From Hwanghaeella grinnelliae (GTDB taxonomy: Bacteria > Pseudomonadota > Alphaproteobacteria > UBA8366 > Aestuariispiraceae): DNA of 64,000 nt. Positions 35,578 to 43,147 of this stretch are shown here, in pieces. Location of the stretch: contig NZ_SADE01000001.1 of assembly GCF_004005845.1 (NCBI RefSeq), forward strand, positions 1,488,001 through 1,552,000, written 5' to 3'. Under the pieces are notes generated by a model. The model was not told where the DNA came from. It ran no database searches and saw only the letters and a list, made by a program, of their open reading frames with translations. Every line of letters starts with the position of its first letter. Position 1 is the stretch's first letter. Position numbers and translations under genes: made by a program.

Positions 35578-36777
35578 TTACCCCTTACCGTCCGCTTTTG
35601 CCGCGCCGCTGGTGAGCAGCGCCTCGATTTCGGCTTGATCGTAGCCGGCTTCGCGCAGGATTTCCTCGGTGTGTTCCCCAAGCAATGGCGCGCCGTGGTC
35701 CAGGTCCGGCACCGTCTTGGAGAATTGCGCGGCGGGACGCGCCTGGCGCAGCCGCCCGGCGACCGGATGGTCCAGTTCCACCAGCATGCCGTTTTCGACG
35801 ATTTGGGGATGATCGATCATTTCCTTACGCTTCAAAACCTGGGCGCAGGGAATGTCATGGTCGTCCAGGTGCTTCAGCCAATAGTCCGCGCTGTTGGTGC
35901 GCAGCGCTTCCTGCGTCAGTTCAAGCCGGGCGTCGATATTCTCATGCCGTTTCTCGGGCGTGTTGAAACGCGGATCGTCCCGCCATTCCGGGTGGCCGAC
36001 CGCTTCGGTCAGGGCGAACCATTGCTTGTCCGTGTTCACCGCGACCGTGATGAAATCTGTCGTCGTCTCATAGATCAGGTCGATGAAACTGTGCGCCTTT
36101 TCGCTCTCGATCTCGTCGCCGACAAAAGTGTGCCCACCCATGTCGGAATGCCACAGGAACGAGACGACGCTGTCGAGCATGGAAACCTTCACATGCTGGC
36201 CTTCGCCGGTGCGTTCGCGGTGGAGCAGGGCGGCGGTGACGGCCTGGGCCATGGTGAAGCCGGTCAGCTTGTCCGGCACGATGGTGCGGACCAGCCGCGG
36301 CCGCGCCTCGTCCGACCCGCCCTGGATCGTCGTCAGGCCCGACAGCGCCTGGACCAGCGGGTCATAGACCGGCTTGTTGGCGAAGGGGCCGTTTTCCCCG
36401 AAACCGCTGATCGAGGCATAGACGATATCCGGGCGGATCTTTCGCACGTCTTCTTCACCCAGGCCCAGCCGCGCGACCACGCCCGGGCGGAAATTGTGGA
36501 TGAAGACATCCGCTGTCTTCAAAAGCCTTTGAACCACCGCCAGCGCCTTGGCGTCCTTCAGGTTCAGTGAAATCGAGCGCTTGTTGCGGTTGTTGTTCAG
36601 GAAGGACGCGGTCATCCCGCCACGCCGTGTGGAAACCTCCCGCGTTACATCGCCCGCGCCGGTATTCTCCACCTTGATGACATCCGCCCCCTGGTCCGCC
36701 AACAGCATGGTAGACAAGGGGCCGGAAACGACCTGCGTCAGATCGACAATGCGAATTCCCTGCAACGGTCCGGACAT
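35578..36777 (-). CDS. CaiB/BaiF-family CoA-transferase
   Basis: 399-aa class III CoA-transferase, which moves CoA between carboxylic acids through an enzyme-bound anhydride. It opens with the family pattern GIRIVDLTQVVSGPLSTMLL then ADQGADVIKVEN. NKRSISLNLKDAKAL and VFIHNFRPGVVARLGLG precede a catalytic Asp expected near residue 165-175. The substrate cannot be inferred. It forms a minus-strand pair with the GST gene and is divergent from the oxidoreductase gene. Confidence 0.92.
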   Translation of the reverse strand: MSGPLQGIRIVDLTQVVSGPLSTMLLADQGADVIKVENTGAGDVTREVSTRRGGMTASFLNNNRNKRSISLNLKDAKALAVVQRLLKTADVFIHNFRPGVVARLGLGEEDVRKIRPDIVYASISGFGENGPFANKPVYDPLVQALSGLTTIQGGSDEARPRLVRTIVPDKLTGFTMAQAVTAALLHRERTGEGQHVKVSMLDSVVSFLWHSDMGGHTFVGDEIESEKAHSFIDLIYETTTDFITVAVNTDKQWFALTEAVGHPEWRDDPRFNTPEKRHENIDARLELTQEALRTNSADYWLKHLDDHDIPCAQVLKRKEMIDHPQIVENGMLVELDHPVAGRLRQARPAAQFSKTVPDLDHGAPLLGEHTEEILREAGYDQAEIEALLTSGAAKADGKG

Positions 36778-36946
36778 TGATGCTTCCCCAATAACGATGA
36801 ACCAAGCCGCATTGCGGCGCCGCGGCTAGAACCTAAACCCGCATTCCAAAACTATTAGCGCCGGGAGGGGAAAGGCAATCTTGCCGTATCCGGCGAACGA
36901 GTCGACCCTATGGTCGAATGTCCTGTTTTTTCTGGGGGTGGAAGTC

Positions 36947-37948
36947 ATGGCTGCAATGAAACTTGGGATCATCGGCGTCGGGATCATGGGGGAACGGGTG
37001 ATGAATGCCGTGCTGCGGCACGACCCGTCGGTCGTCGAATTGGGCGGCATCTGGGATCCGTCCGGCGACACCATGGCGCGGATCGCGGCGGAACATCCCA
37101 CGGTTCCGGTCAAGGATGGTCCGGACGCTGTCATCGCATCCTCGGACTGTCTGTATATCGCCTCGCCGCCGGTCACCCATCTGGACTATGCGCGCAGGGC
37201 GATGGAAAAGGGCTTGTCCGTGCTGACCGAAAAGCCGCTTGCCGTCGATCTTGGCGATGCTGTTGCCTTCGTCGATGAGGTGGAGGAGCGCAAGGCGCGG
37301 GCGGCGGTGAATTTCATTTTCGCCTCGTCCCCCGGTGTCGAGCATCTACGGCGCTGGATCGCAGAAGGAGCGGTTGGCCAGGTGGAAAGCCTGACCATTG
37401 ACCTCGCCTATGCAGCCTGGCCGCGGCCCTGGCAGATGGACGCGCTGGGCTGGTTGGACAAGCGCGAGCAGGGCGGTTTCACACGGGAAATCGCGAGCCA
37501 CTTCCTATTCCTGACCCGCCGGCTTGTCGGCCCGATAGTGCTGAAATCGGCCTCTGCCACCTATCCCGATGGTCCGGACGGTGACAGCAGCGAAACGGCG
37601 ATTTCGGCCGAGATCGAAGCCGGCGGCATTCCCGTCACGCTGAAAGGGTCGGTAGCCACGACCGACAAGCCCGACCATTGCGAATGGACCCTGAAGGGCC
37701 GCGACGGGTCGGTCCGATTGGCCGATTGGACGCGCGGTCTGAAGCTTGGCGCGGATGGGGAATGGGAAGAACATCCCGACTGCCTGCCGCTGGCCGAAAC
37801 CCGGCCGATCCTGCTGAAAGGGCAATTGGATAAACTGGCGGCGCTGACCGCGGGTACGCCGCTGCCGGAAGGGGCGTTCCCGCTGGCCACCGTTCAGGAA
37901 GCCCTGGAGGTTCAGCGCATGGTGGAGACGATCTTGGCGAGCGGATGA
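36947..37948 (+). CDS. Gfo/Idh/MocA-family oxidoreductase
   Basis: 333-aa NAD(P)-dependent sugar or inositol-type dehydrogenase. The Rossmann motif IGVGIMGERV is at residues 8-17, followed by SDCLYIASPPVTHLDYARRA and the conserved TEKPLAVD (catalytic Lys in EKP) near residue 95. The start ATG at 36947 follows GGGGGTGGAAG. The open frame to 36881 is not supported. The substrate is unknown. It is transcribed away from the CoA-transferase/GST pair. Confidence 0.9.
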   Translation: MAAMKLGIIGVGIMGERVMNAVLRHDPSVVELGGIWDPSGDTMARIAAEHPTVPVKDGPDAVIASSDCLYIASPPVTHLDYARRAMEKGLSVLTEKPLAVDLGDAVAFVDEVEERKARAAVNFIFASSPGVEHLRRWIAEGAVGQVESLTIDLAYAAWPRPWQMDALGWLDKREQGGFTREIASHFLFLTRRLVGPIVLKSASATYPDGPDGDSSETAISAEIEAGGIPVTLKGSVATTDKPDHCEWTLKGRDGSVRLADWTRGLKLGADGEWEEHPDCLPLAETRPILLKGQLDKLAALTAGTPLPEGAFPLATVQEALEVQRMVETILASG

Positions 37949-37955
37949 CGGCGCG

Positions 37956-38414
37956 TCAGGCTTTCCTGTCGCGCAGCGCTGCAACTTCGGCGATTTTCTG
38001 ATTGATGAAGGCTTCTGCTGAGGGGCGATCTTCGACCTGCAGGAGCTCATTCTTTATACCAACAGTGTACAGGTTTTCTTCCGCCAGCTTGATGATATTG
38101 GGGTAACCCTGGTCTTTGCTGATGATGGCGCCGTAGTAAAACTCGATACCGCCTTCGAGCAGGATATTGTCGAGTAATCTGATGTCCTCGAAAGTCACCG
38201 TGTTCTCGTGGCCTGCCGAGTTGTCGATGATGCAGAAATAGTGTGGTGGCAGGGAATGGCGCAGTGTTTCGTGATAAAGCGGAATGCGGACCCTCAGGTC
38301 GATCGGTCCGACGACCTTGATTTCGTGCAGGTGAAAGCCTTTCACGCGGAAGGTCGTGAACGTGTAGCTTTCCACGGCGCCATTGAAGACGACGTTTGCC
38401 CCGCTTCCGATCAT
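37956..38414 (-). CDS. Conserved-looking protein of unknown function, paralogue 1
   Basis: 152-aa soluble protein, converging on the oxidoreductase gene with a 7-bp gap. It is clearly homologous to the next minus-strand gene. The shared pattern is H/NxxKVVGPIDLRxRxxLYxxTL, then IIDNSAGHENTVTFEDIRLL, then IKLAEENLYTVGIKNEL. The alternation of strands and helices with an Asp-Asn-Ser/Thr-Ala-Gly core recalls STAS-like (SpoIIAA-type) folds, but this is only a guess. No clear ribosome site precedes the ATG, so the start is uncertain. Confidence 0.65.
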   Translation of the reverse strand: MIGSGANVVFNGAVESYTFTTFRVKGFHLHEIKVVGPIDLRVRIPLYHETLRHSLPPHYFCIIDNSAGHENTVTFEDIRLLDNILLEGGIEFYYGAIISKDQGYPNIIKLAEENLYTVGIKNELLQVEDRPSAEAFINQKIAEVAALRDRKA

Positions 38415-38638
38415 GGGGGCAAACGCCTGAAACCCGTGCCAGGGTCCTGACGCAACTGGTGTTGGATTCTGTGGGTCACGATGGCTCTAACATCCTAATA
38501 CAGCGCTTCGTTGAACCGAAAATCACATGGCTGTCACATCGGATAGTTGATCATCTTCTTATCAAAGAATCCAGTGTAGCGCGTTCAAAGATGTCCTGAT
38601 GATGCCAACAAGGCCCGGTGTCGGGCGGGGTTGGCAGT

Positions 38639-39127
38639 CTAGTGAGGGTTGTGCAAGGGTTGCGCGTCCCGTGCGGTCGCAGCCGCGGCAATTTTTTCAA
38701 GAACGAACGCTTTGGCATCCTCATAGTTCGGCACCCTGATAAGCGCGCCATTGAGGCCGATGGTTTCCATATAGGTCTGCGCCAATTTGATCAGCTTGGA
38801 ATAGCCGACGTCATTCGTGATCGTGGCGCCGCAATAATGCGTGACGCCTTGATCGAGCAAAAGGTGATCTACCTGTTTGATCGCGTCGAAAGAAAAGTCG
38901 TTCTCAAACCCGGCCGTATTGTCCAGGATGCCGAAATATTGGCCCGAAACCATATGCGGCAGCGTCCTGCTATAGAGTTGAAGGCGCGTTTCTAGATTGA
39001 TGGGTCCGATGACTTTCGTGTCGTTGTACCGGAACCCGGATAATTCGATGATTTTGTACTCATAGCTTGTAACAGTGCCCTGTTCGATCAGGGTCCCACC
39101 TTGGGCCGCCCAATACGCCGCGTCCAT
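38639..39127 (-). CDS. Conserved-looking protein of unknown function, paralogue 2
   Basis: 162 aa from the ATG at 39127 (open to 39205). It is a paralogue of the gene at 37956-38414: TKVIGPINLETRLQLYSRTL, GILDNTAGFENDFSFDAI, and IKLAQTYMETIGLNGALIRV. The two are separated by 224 bp and face the same way, so they arose by tandem duplication and then diverged. No membrane segment or signal peptide is present. The function is unknown. Confidence 0.65.
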   Translation of the reverse strand: MDAAYWAAQGGTLIEQGTVTSYEYKIIELSGFRYNDTKVIGPINLETRLQLYSRTLPHMVSGQYFGILDNTAGFENDFSFDAIKQVDHLLLDQGVTHYCGATITNDVGYSKLIKLAQTYMETIGLNGALIRVPNYEDAKAFVLEKIAAAATARDAQPLHNPH

Positions 39128-39397
39128 ATAAAGAAAATCCGTGAATTCTGCGCGGCCAGCCGTTCTTCGGCTGTGTCGCGTACCCATCCTACCCAAACGC
39201 CGCACCGTTCTATGCGTGCTTGCCCCACCGAACAGCTACCGCACCCGGGCCGGTCTTTCCAGTCTTGGTTCGGCAAAAAAATGCCATCAGGCCGATCGCG
39301 GGACTGGGCAAGAAGACCCGGAATCCTATTTAGACTCGGTGCATGCTGCTGGCCCCCTGGTGTAGGGCCGAATGGCGGCGGTCAAACGGAAGGCAGC

Positions 39398-40495
39398 ATG
39401 GATTCAGTAACGCAATTTGCCCTGGGATCGGTCATCGGCGTGGCGACGCTCGGCCGTCGGATCGGTCCGCGCAAGGCCGCGATAACCGGTGGACTCGTGG
39501 CGACACTGCCGGATATGGATGTCTTCCTGCCGTCGCAGGATGCGATCACCGATTTCGTCAGCCACCGGGGCTTCAGCCATTCCCTGATCGTGCATACGAT
39601 CGTCGCCCCGGTGCTCGGCTTGGGCATCGGCAAACTGTTCGAGGGGTTGAGGACCGCGCCGCGCTGGCAAACCATTGGGGCGGTCTGGCTGATGCTGACG
39701 ACCCATGCGTTGCTCGACGCTTTCACGGTCTATGGCACCAAGTTGCTTTGGCCGCTGACGGACTATCCCTTCGGTCTGGGATCCGTCTTCATCATCGATC
39801 CGCTTTACACCATTCCGCTGGCGGTGGTGACGCTCTGGGCCCTTTTCCAAGGGGAATGGGGCAAGCGGATCGGACGGGCGGCTTCCGTCGGTCTGGTCCT
39901 CAGCAGCATGTATCTGGGATGGACTGTGCTGGCGCAGCAGCTGATGAAGGAGAAGATCGCCGGCATACTGGAAAAACAGGCCATCGCGGCGGAGAAACTG
40001 CTGGTGACGCCGATGCCCTTCAACACCGTGCTGTGGAAGGGGATCGCCATCGACGGTGACCGCTATGTCAATGTCTACAGCTCGCTTCTCGACGGGCCGG
40101 AGGCGCGCGATATTCACCCCCATGCGCGGCAATTGTCGCTTGGCGATAGCTTGCCCGATCCCGCGCCGGCGGAAGCGGTCGCGCGGTTCAGCAAGGGGTT
40201 TTATGCGTATGGCTTCGGTAAAGTTGGCAATCGCGAAGGGGATGGAGATATCTTGGTTCGCGACCTGCGCATGGGCGCGACGCCAAATTATGTCTTCACC
40301 TTCAAATTGGCGGAATCCAAGGGTGGCGCCGTGCGGCAAGCCGTCCCGGTGAAACTCAAACGGATCGTCGAGGACGGCGCGCTTGAATGGCTTTGGGTCC
40401 GCGTTTTCGACGAAGGTGCGACGCGCTCGGAAACGAGCCTGCATCACGCCTATACGGCCCAGACCGGTGCGGAAGAAAACAACGCCGGGCAATAG
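39398..40495 (+). CDS. DUF457/YdjM-family membrane-bound metal-dependent hydrolase
   Basis: 365 aa. The start MDSVTQFALGSVIGVATLGR is well matched to the family, so the 99-codon upstream extension was dropped. The conserved metal-site region is LPDMDVF (about residue 44) and SHRGFSHSLIVH (about 57-68). Several transmembrane helices follow in the first 190 residues, with TTHALLDAFTVYGT carrying a further His/Asp pair. A soluble C-terminal domain of about 160 residues is attached. The family is a membrane-embedded hydrolase of unknown natural substrate. Confidence 0.87.
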   Translation: MDSVTQFALGSVIGVATLGRRIGPRKAAITGGLVATLPDMDVFLPSQDAITDFVSHRGFSHSLIVHTIVAPVLGLGIGKLFEGLRTAPRWQTIGAVWLMLTTHALLDAFTVYGTKLLWPLTDYPFGLGSVFIIDPLYTIPLAVVTLWALFQGEWGKRIGRAASVGLVLSSMYLGWTVLAQQLMKEKIAGILEKQAIAAEKLLVTPMPFNTVLWKGIAIDGDRYVNVYSSLLDGPEARDIHPHARQLSLGDSLPDPAPAEAVARFSKGFYAYGFGKVGNREGDGDILVRDLRMGATPNYVFTFKLAESKGGAVRQAVPVKLKRIVEDGALEWLWVRVFDEGATRSETSLHHAYTAQTGAEENNAGQ

Positions 40496-40580
40496 ACGTG
40501 CTTAAAGCCCTTGAACATGGCGGGGTTACGGCGTTACCCCATCGGGGGTAATCTGCAGGAAAAACCGGGGACCGGCTTTC

Positions 40581-41096
40581 ATGGCGCCACGCGTTCAATT
40601 CAAGCTTTCCTATTCCGATGTCGAAGACCGCATCCTGTTCAGCGGGACGTTCGCCGATGGTCAGGAAATGAATTTGTGGTTTACGCGGCGGCTGACCTTG
40701 GGGTTCCTGGATCTGGCCGGAAGGATCTCCGCAGCGACCAGTGGGACCGCGTCCGCCGACCCGGTGGCGAAGAAGGAAATCGCGGCGTTCCAGAAGGATG
40801 CGGCAGTGCAAGCGGCTGACCGATCGACACCCTATGACGCGGGGACCCCGCATCCGGACCTGGGTGCGGCGCCGCAATTGATCAACCGTGTCAGCGTCAA
40901 GCCGCAGGGGGAGGACCGGGTCTCCCTGGTCTTCGGACTGACCGATCAACGGCAGATATCATTTCCCATTGCCCGCGACGCCTTCCTGACGATTTGGGAC
41001 ATGATTGACGAATTGGTGCGCAACAAGACGGGGTGGCTGTCCTTGCCCGAAAAAAGGACCGGGCAGGGCCGGCCGCCGCAAAGCGTGCTTCACTGA
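40581..41096 (+). CDS. Hypothetical protein, 171 aa
   Basis: Soluble protein starting MAPRVQFKLSYSDVEDRILF, with an ATG after a purine-rich AGGAAAAACCGGGGA leader. No known domain was recognised. A beta-rich start (DVEDRILFSGTFADGQEMNL then WFTRRLTLGFLDL) is followed by an alpha-helical middle and a second beta part. Coding character (GC-rich third positions) supports a real gene. Its 3' end overlaps the converging next gene by 7 bp. Confidence 0.7.
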   Translation: MAPRVQFKLSYSDVEDRILFSGTFADGQEMNLWFTRRLTLGFLDLAGRISAATSGTASADPVAKKEIAAFQKDAAVQAADRSTPYDAGTPHPDLGAAPQLINRVSVKPQGEDRVSLVFGLTDQRQISFPIARDAFLTIWDMIDELVRNKTGWLSLPEKRTGQGRPPQSVLH

Positions 41097-41368
41097 CGGT
41101 GGGCCTTTCCGACCGTGACTTCATAAGCCGCTTCCTCATCCAACACTGCCCCGCGGTTTTCCAGTTCCGCTTCTAAACAGCGGATCAACCAATCCTCCCT
41201 GGCTATCAGCGTGCGTTTCGTTTGGCTGTCGGGCGTGGGAAGCAGCATGCCGCGCCGATCCCGTGCCTGACGCAAGGCGGTGGCCAGTTTCGCGTCGGCT
41301 GCGTCTGCCAATAGGCGCGCAGTCCAGGGCCGTATGGAATTTCCGGAATTTCTCACCCCAAGCCGCAT
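41090..41368 (-). CDS. Hypothetical protein, 92 aa
   Basis: Minus-strand gene converging on the previous one. I chose the ATG at 41368 (MRLGVRNSG) because GGAGG lies five bases upstream; an ATG at 41380 is in frame. It is mostly helical and basic (ALRQARDRRGMLLPTPDSQT, ARDWLIRCLEAELE-like). No family was recognised. It is probably the last host gene before the prophage-like region. Confidence 0.5.
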   Translation of the reverse strand: MRLGVRNSGNSIRPWTARLLADAADAKLATALRQARDRRGMLLPTPDSQTKRTLIAREDWLIRCLEAELENRGAVLDEEAAYEVTVGKAHRQ

Positions 41369-41761
41369 TCCGGCCTCCATCCGACGAACGATAGTGGTTT
41401 GTCATTTTTCAGCATTATAATTCCAGAAAATGGAAATAACAAGGCCATTCACAATGGAAAGAAACCCCGTGCTTCACGATGCCCGGCTGGAAAATTGGAG
41501 AATTGATCCGTTTTAGAGGAGAGGGCGGGGAATCGGCGGGGCCAGGTCCCGGTCATTTCTGGCGGTAGGCGGGGGAGGCGGGCATAGCGCAGAGAGCGGC
41601 CGGCGGCATTCACCGATCCGCGGTGTGGCGAGGCCGGCGCCCAAGAAGTATCGACTGGGCAGGGGGCGGGATCCGGGGATTGGCCGTCACCAAAGGCAGT
41701 CGGCGACGCAAAGCCGATGCCGGTCGCTGCGCTTTGTCCGGTTCGTTCCCTCTGGAGGTTT
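41369..41761. other. Intergenic region at left edge of prophage module
   Basis: 393 bp with no supported gene. It includes an inverted repeat TTCCA-N5-TGGAA at 41421-41435 in an AT-rich patch, which could be an operator or promoter for the minus-strand gene. The rest is a GC-rich stretch. The left attachment site, if any, should lie here, but no direct repeat with the right end was found. Confidence 0.45.
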
Positions 41762-42481
41762 TTAGAATCCTAGCAATTCGTGCAGTGGCATGACTTTATG
41801 CACGCTGGAGACCTGATCCCGGGGAAAGCTCATTTCCCGGGGCGGATCGAATTGGGTGCAGATGATTTCGTCGGCGGTCTGGCGCAGGAAGCGCCTCAGG
41901 TAGGACTTCTGCGGTTTGTCCTCGGTCCCGGCGAGGCGGATGACGACATCGTCGCCCGGGCGGGGCGGGCGGTGCGGATGCACCAGGCACAGCTCGCCGC
42001 TCGGAAAACGCGGCGCCATTGTATCGTCAAGGACATAGAAACCATAGGCATCCGGCACGCTCTGCAGGCCAGGCGGCCGGCGCACGAATTCCACCGGGGC
42101 CTCGGTCACCGACATCGCGCCGTTTTCGCCCGCGGGGTTTGTGCCGGAAACCGGAAGGTCCTTGGGCCAGCTGTCGATCGACGGGGCCGGGGTGTCGGGC
42201 TTGCGCATCGCCGCGCCGGAGGATGACTTGAGATAGCGCAGCGTGCTGTCTTCCGGTGCGCCTTCCGGTTCCATCGGGTCTTCGCCATAGCGCAGCCAAG
42301 CCAGCCGCACGCCTAATTCCCGCGCCATATCCGCCATCAGGGTGCCGCGCGGTTGGGCGACTTTGCCCTGAGCGCATTTGATGACCCGTTCATAGGATGC
42401 GCCCGTCCGGCGCGCCAATTCGGCGATGGAAATGCCCCGCATTCCCGCGACCATATTCAGTCGGTCAGCCCAGTCTTCCAT
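41762..42481 (-). CDS. Phage repressor, XRE helix-turn-helix plus S24-like domain
   Basis: 239-aa CI-type repressor. N-terminal helix-turn-helix: MRGISIAELARRTGASYERV. C-terminal S24/LexA-like domain: YGFYVLDDTMAPRFPSGELC. The catalytic Ser of the usual GDSM motif is Thr here (DDTM), and the Lys usually found as VKRL reads YLRRF. RecA-stimulated self-cleavage is therefore probably lost (inference). The start is the ATG at 42481 preceded by GGGGGGCAG; the open frame continues to 42619 without domain support. It is divergent from the structural operon, with operator-like repeats between. Confidence 0.85.
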   Translation of the reverse strand: MEDWADRLNMVAGMRGISIAELARRTGASYERVIKCAQGKVAQPRGTLMADMARELGVRLAWLRYGEDPMEPEGAPEDSTLRYLKSSSGAAMRKPDTPAPSIDSWPKDLPVSGTNPAGENGAMSVTEAPVEFVRRPPGLQSVPDAYGFYVLDDTMAPRFPSGELCLVHPHRPPRPGDDVVIRLAGTEDKPQKSYLRRFLRQTADEIICTQFDPPREMSFPRDQVSSVHKVMPLHELLGF

Positions 42482-42664
42482 AATGTTCACTGCCCCCCGG
42501 TACAAAATGATACGCCCGCCCGCGCACCTTGTTGTGCCCTGCCGTCGGTGCGACGGCCTCTGTCGGCCGTCCAGCCGGTTCGCAGAAGAGCGATGGTTTG
42601 AGCCTCCCAGAACAGACACATCGCCTTAAAAACGCATTGCCAAGTGCGTATGCGGGAACTCCAG

Positions 42665-42739
42665 GGAATTTGCACAAGATATTGGAATTTGGGTATGGAA
42701 AAAAATTCTTGACGATTGGAGGAAAAGTATATAAATTCC
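42665..42739 (+). promoter_or_regulatory. Probable early promoter and repressor operators
   Basis: Two direct copies of GGAATTTG (42665-42672 and 42684-42691, 19 bp apart) plus an inverted AAATTCC (42733-42739) lie in the AT-rich gap between the repressor and the first rightward gene. A TTGACG -35-like box (42709-42714) and TATAAA (42730-42735) are flanked by these repeats, though the spacing is short (15 bp). The arrangement suits repressor-controlled rightward transcription. Confidence 0.5.
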
Positions 42740-42766
42740 ACTCACGCTAAAGAACGGTGGATTTAA

Positions 42767-43147
42767 ATGACATTTCTTCCAAGGAAATCGCAGCGGGTAC
42801 CGATCGGTGACGGGTTGTCATGCGCCGCCGTCGCTTTGCCGGTGGATCCCGCCCGTCATGCTCGGGGTGCCCAATCGCCGGTTGGAAAATCGCCGGTTGG
42901 AAAATCGCCGGTGGGTAATTCGCTGGGGTGCCAGTGGATCGACGGGCCGGTCAGCGGCGACGACGATTGCAAATGCGGCAAACCGGTCCTTGCCGATCTG
43001 CCTGGGCGGGCGCCCTATTGCGCGGAACACGCCCCGCGCTGCTTCGAAAGCGCGGCTGCCTGGAAAAGGCGGAACGCCTGGCTCGGTGAATTGGATGCCA
43101 GCTTTTCAACCGTCTCCCTCAAGGACTGGATGGGTGACCTGGAATGA
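42767..43147 (+). CDS. Phage protein with GcrA-C-terminus-like zinc-ribbon motif
   Basis: 126 aa, the first gene of the rightward operon. Residues 54-88 (GCQWIDGPVSGDD, CGKPV, YCAEH) carry C55, C70, C85 and H88 in the spacing seen at the C-terminus of the alphaproteobacterial cell-cycle regulator GcrA, which there contacts RNA polymerase sigma. The GcrA DNA-binding N-terminus is missing and is replaced by a short basic region and three SPVGK/N repeats from 15-bp DNA repeats. It sits where a small terminase normally lies and overlaps terL by 4 bp. It might be a transcription modulator or an unusual packaging protein. Confidence 0.6.
   Translation: MTFLPRKSQRVPIGDGLSCAAVALPVDPARHARGAQSPVGKSPVGKSPVGNSLGCQWIDGPVSGDDDCKCGKPVLADLPGRAPYCAEHAPRCFESAAAWKRRNAWLGELDASFSTVSLKDWMGDLE
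42875..42919 (+). repeat. Three 15-bp tandem repeats inside the GcrA-like gene
   Basis: Unit TCGCCGGTTGGAAAA at 42875-42889 and 42890-42904, with a diverged third copy at 42905-42919. The repeats are in frame and encode SPVGK-type pentapeptides. Two copies are identical, implying recent expansion. Confidence 0.85.
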
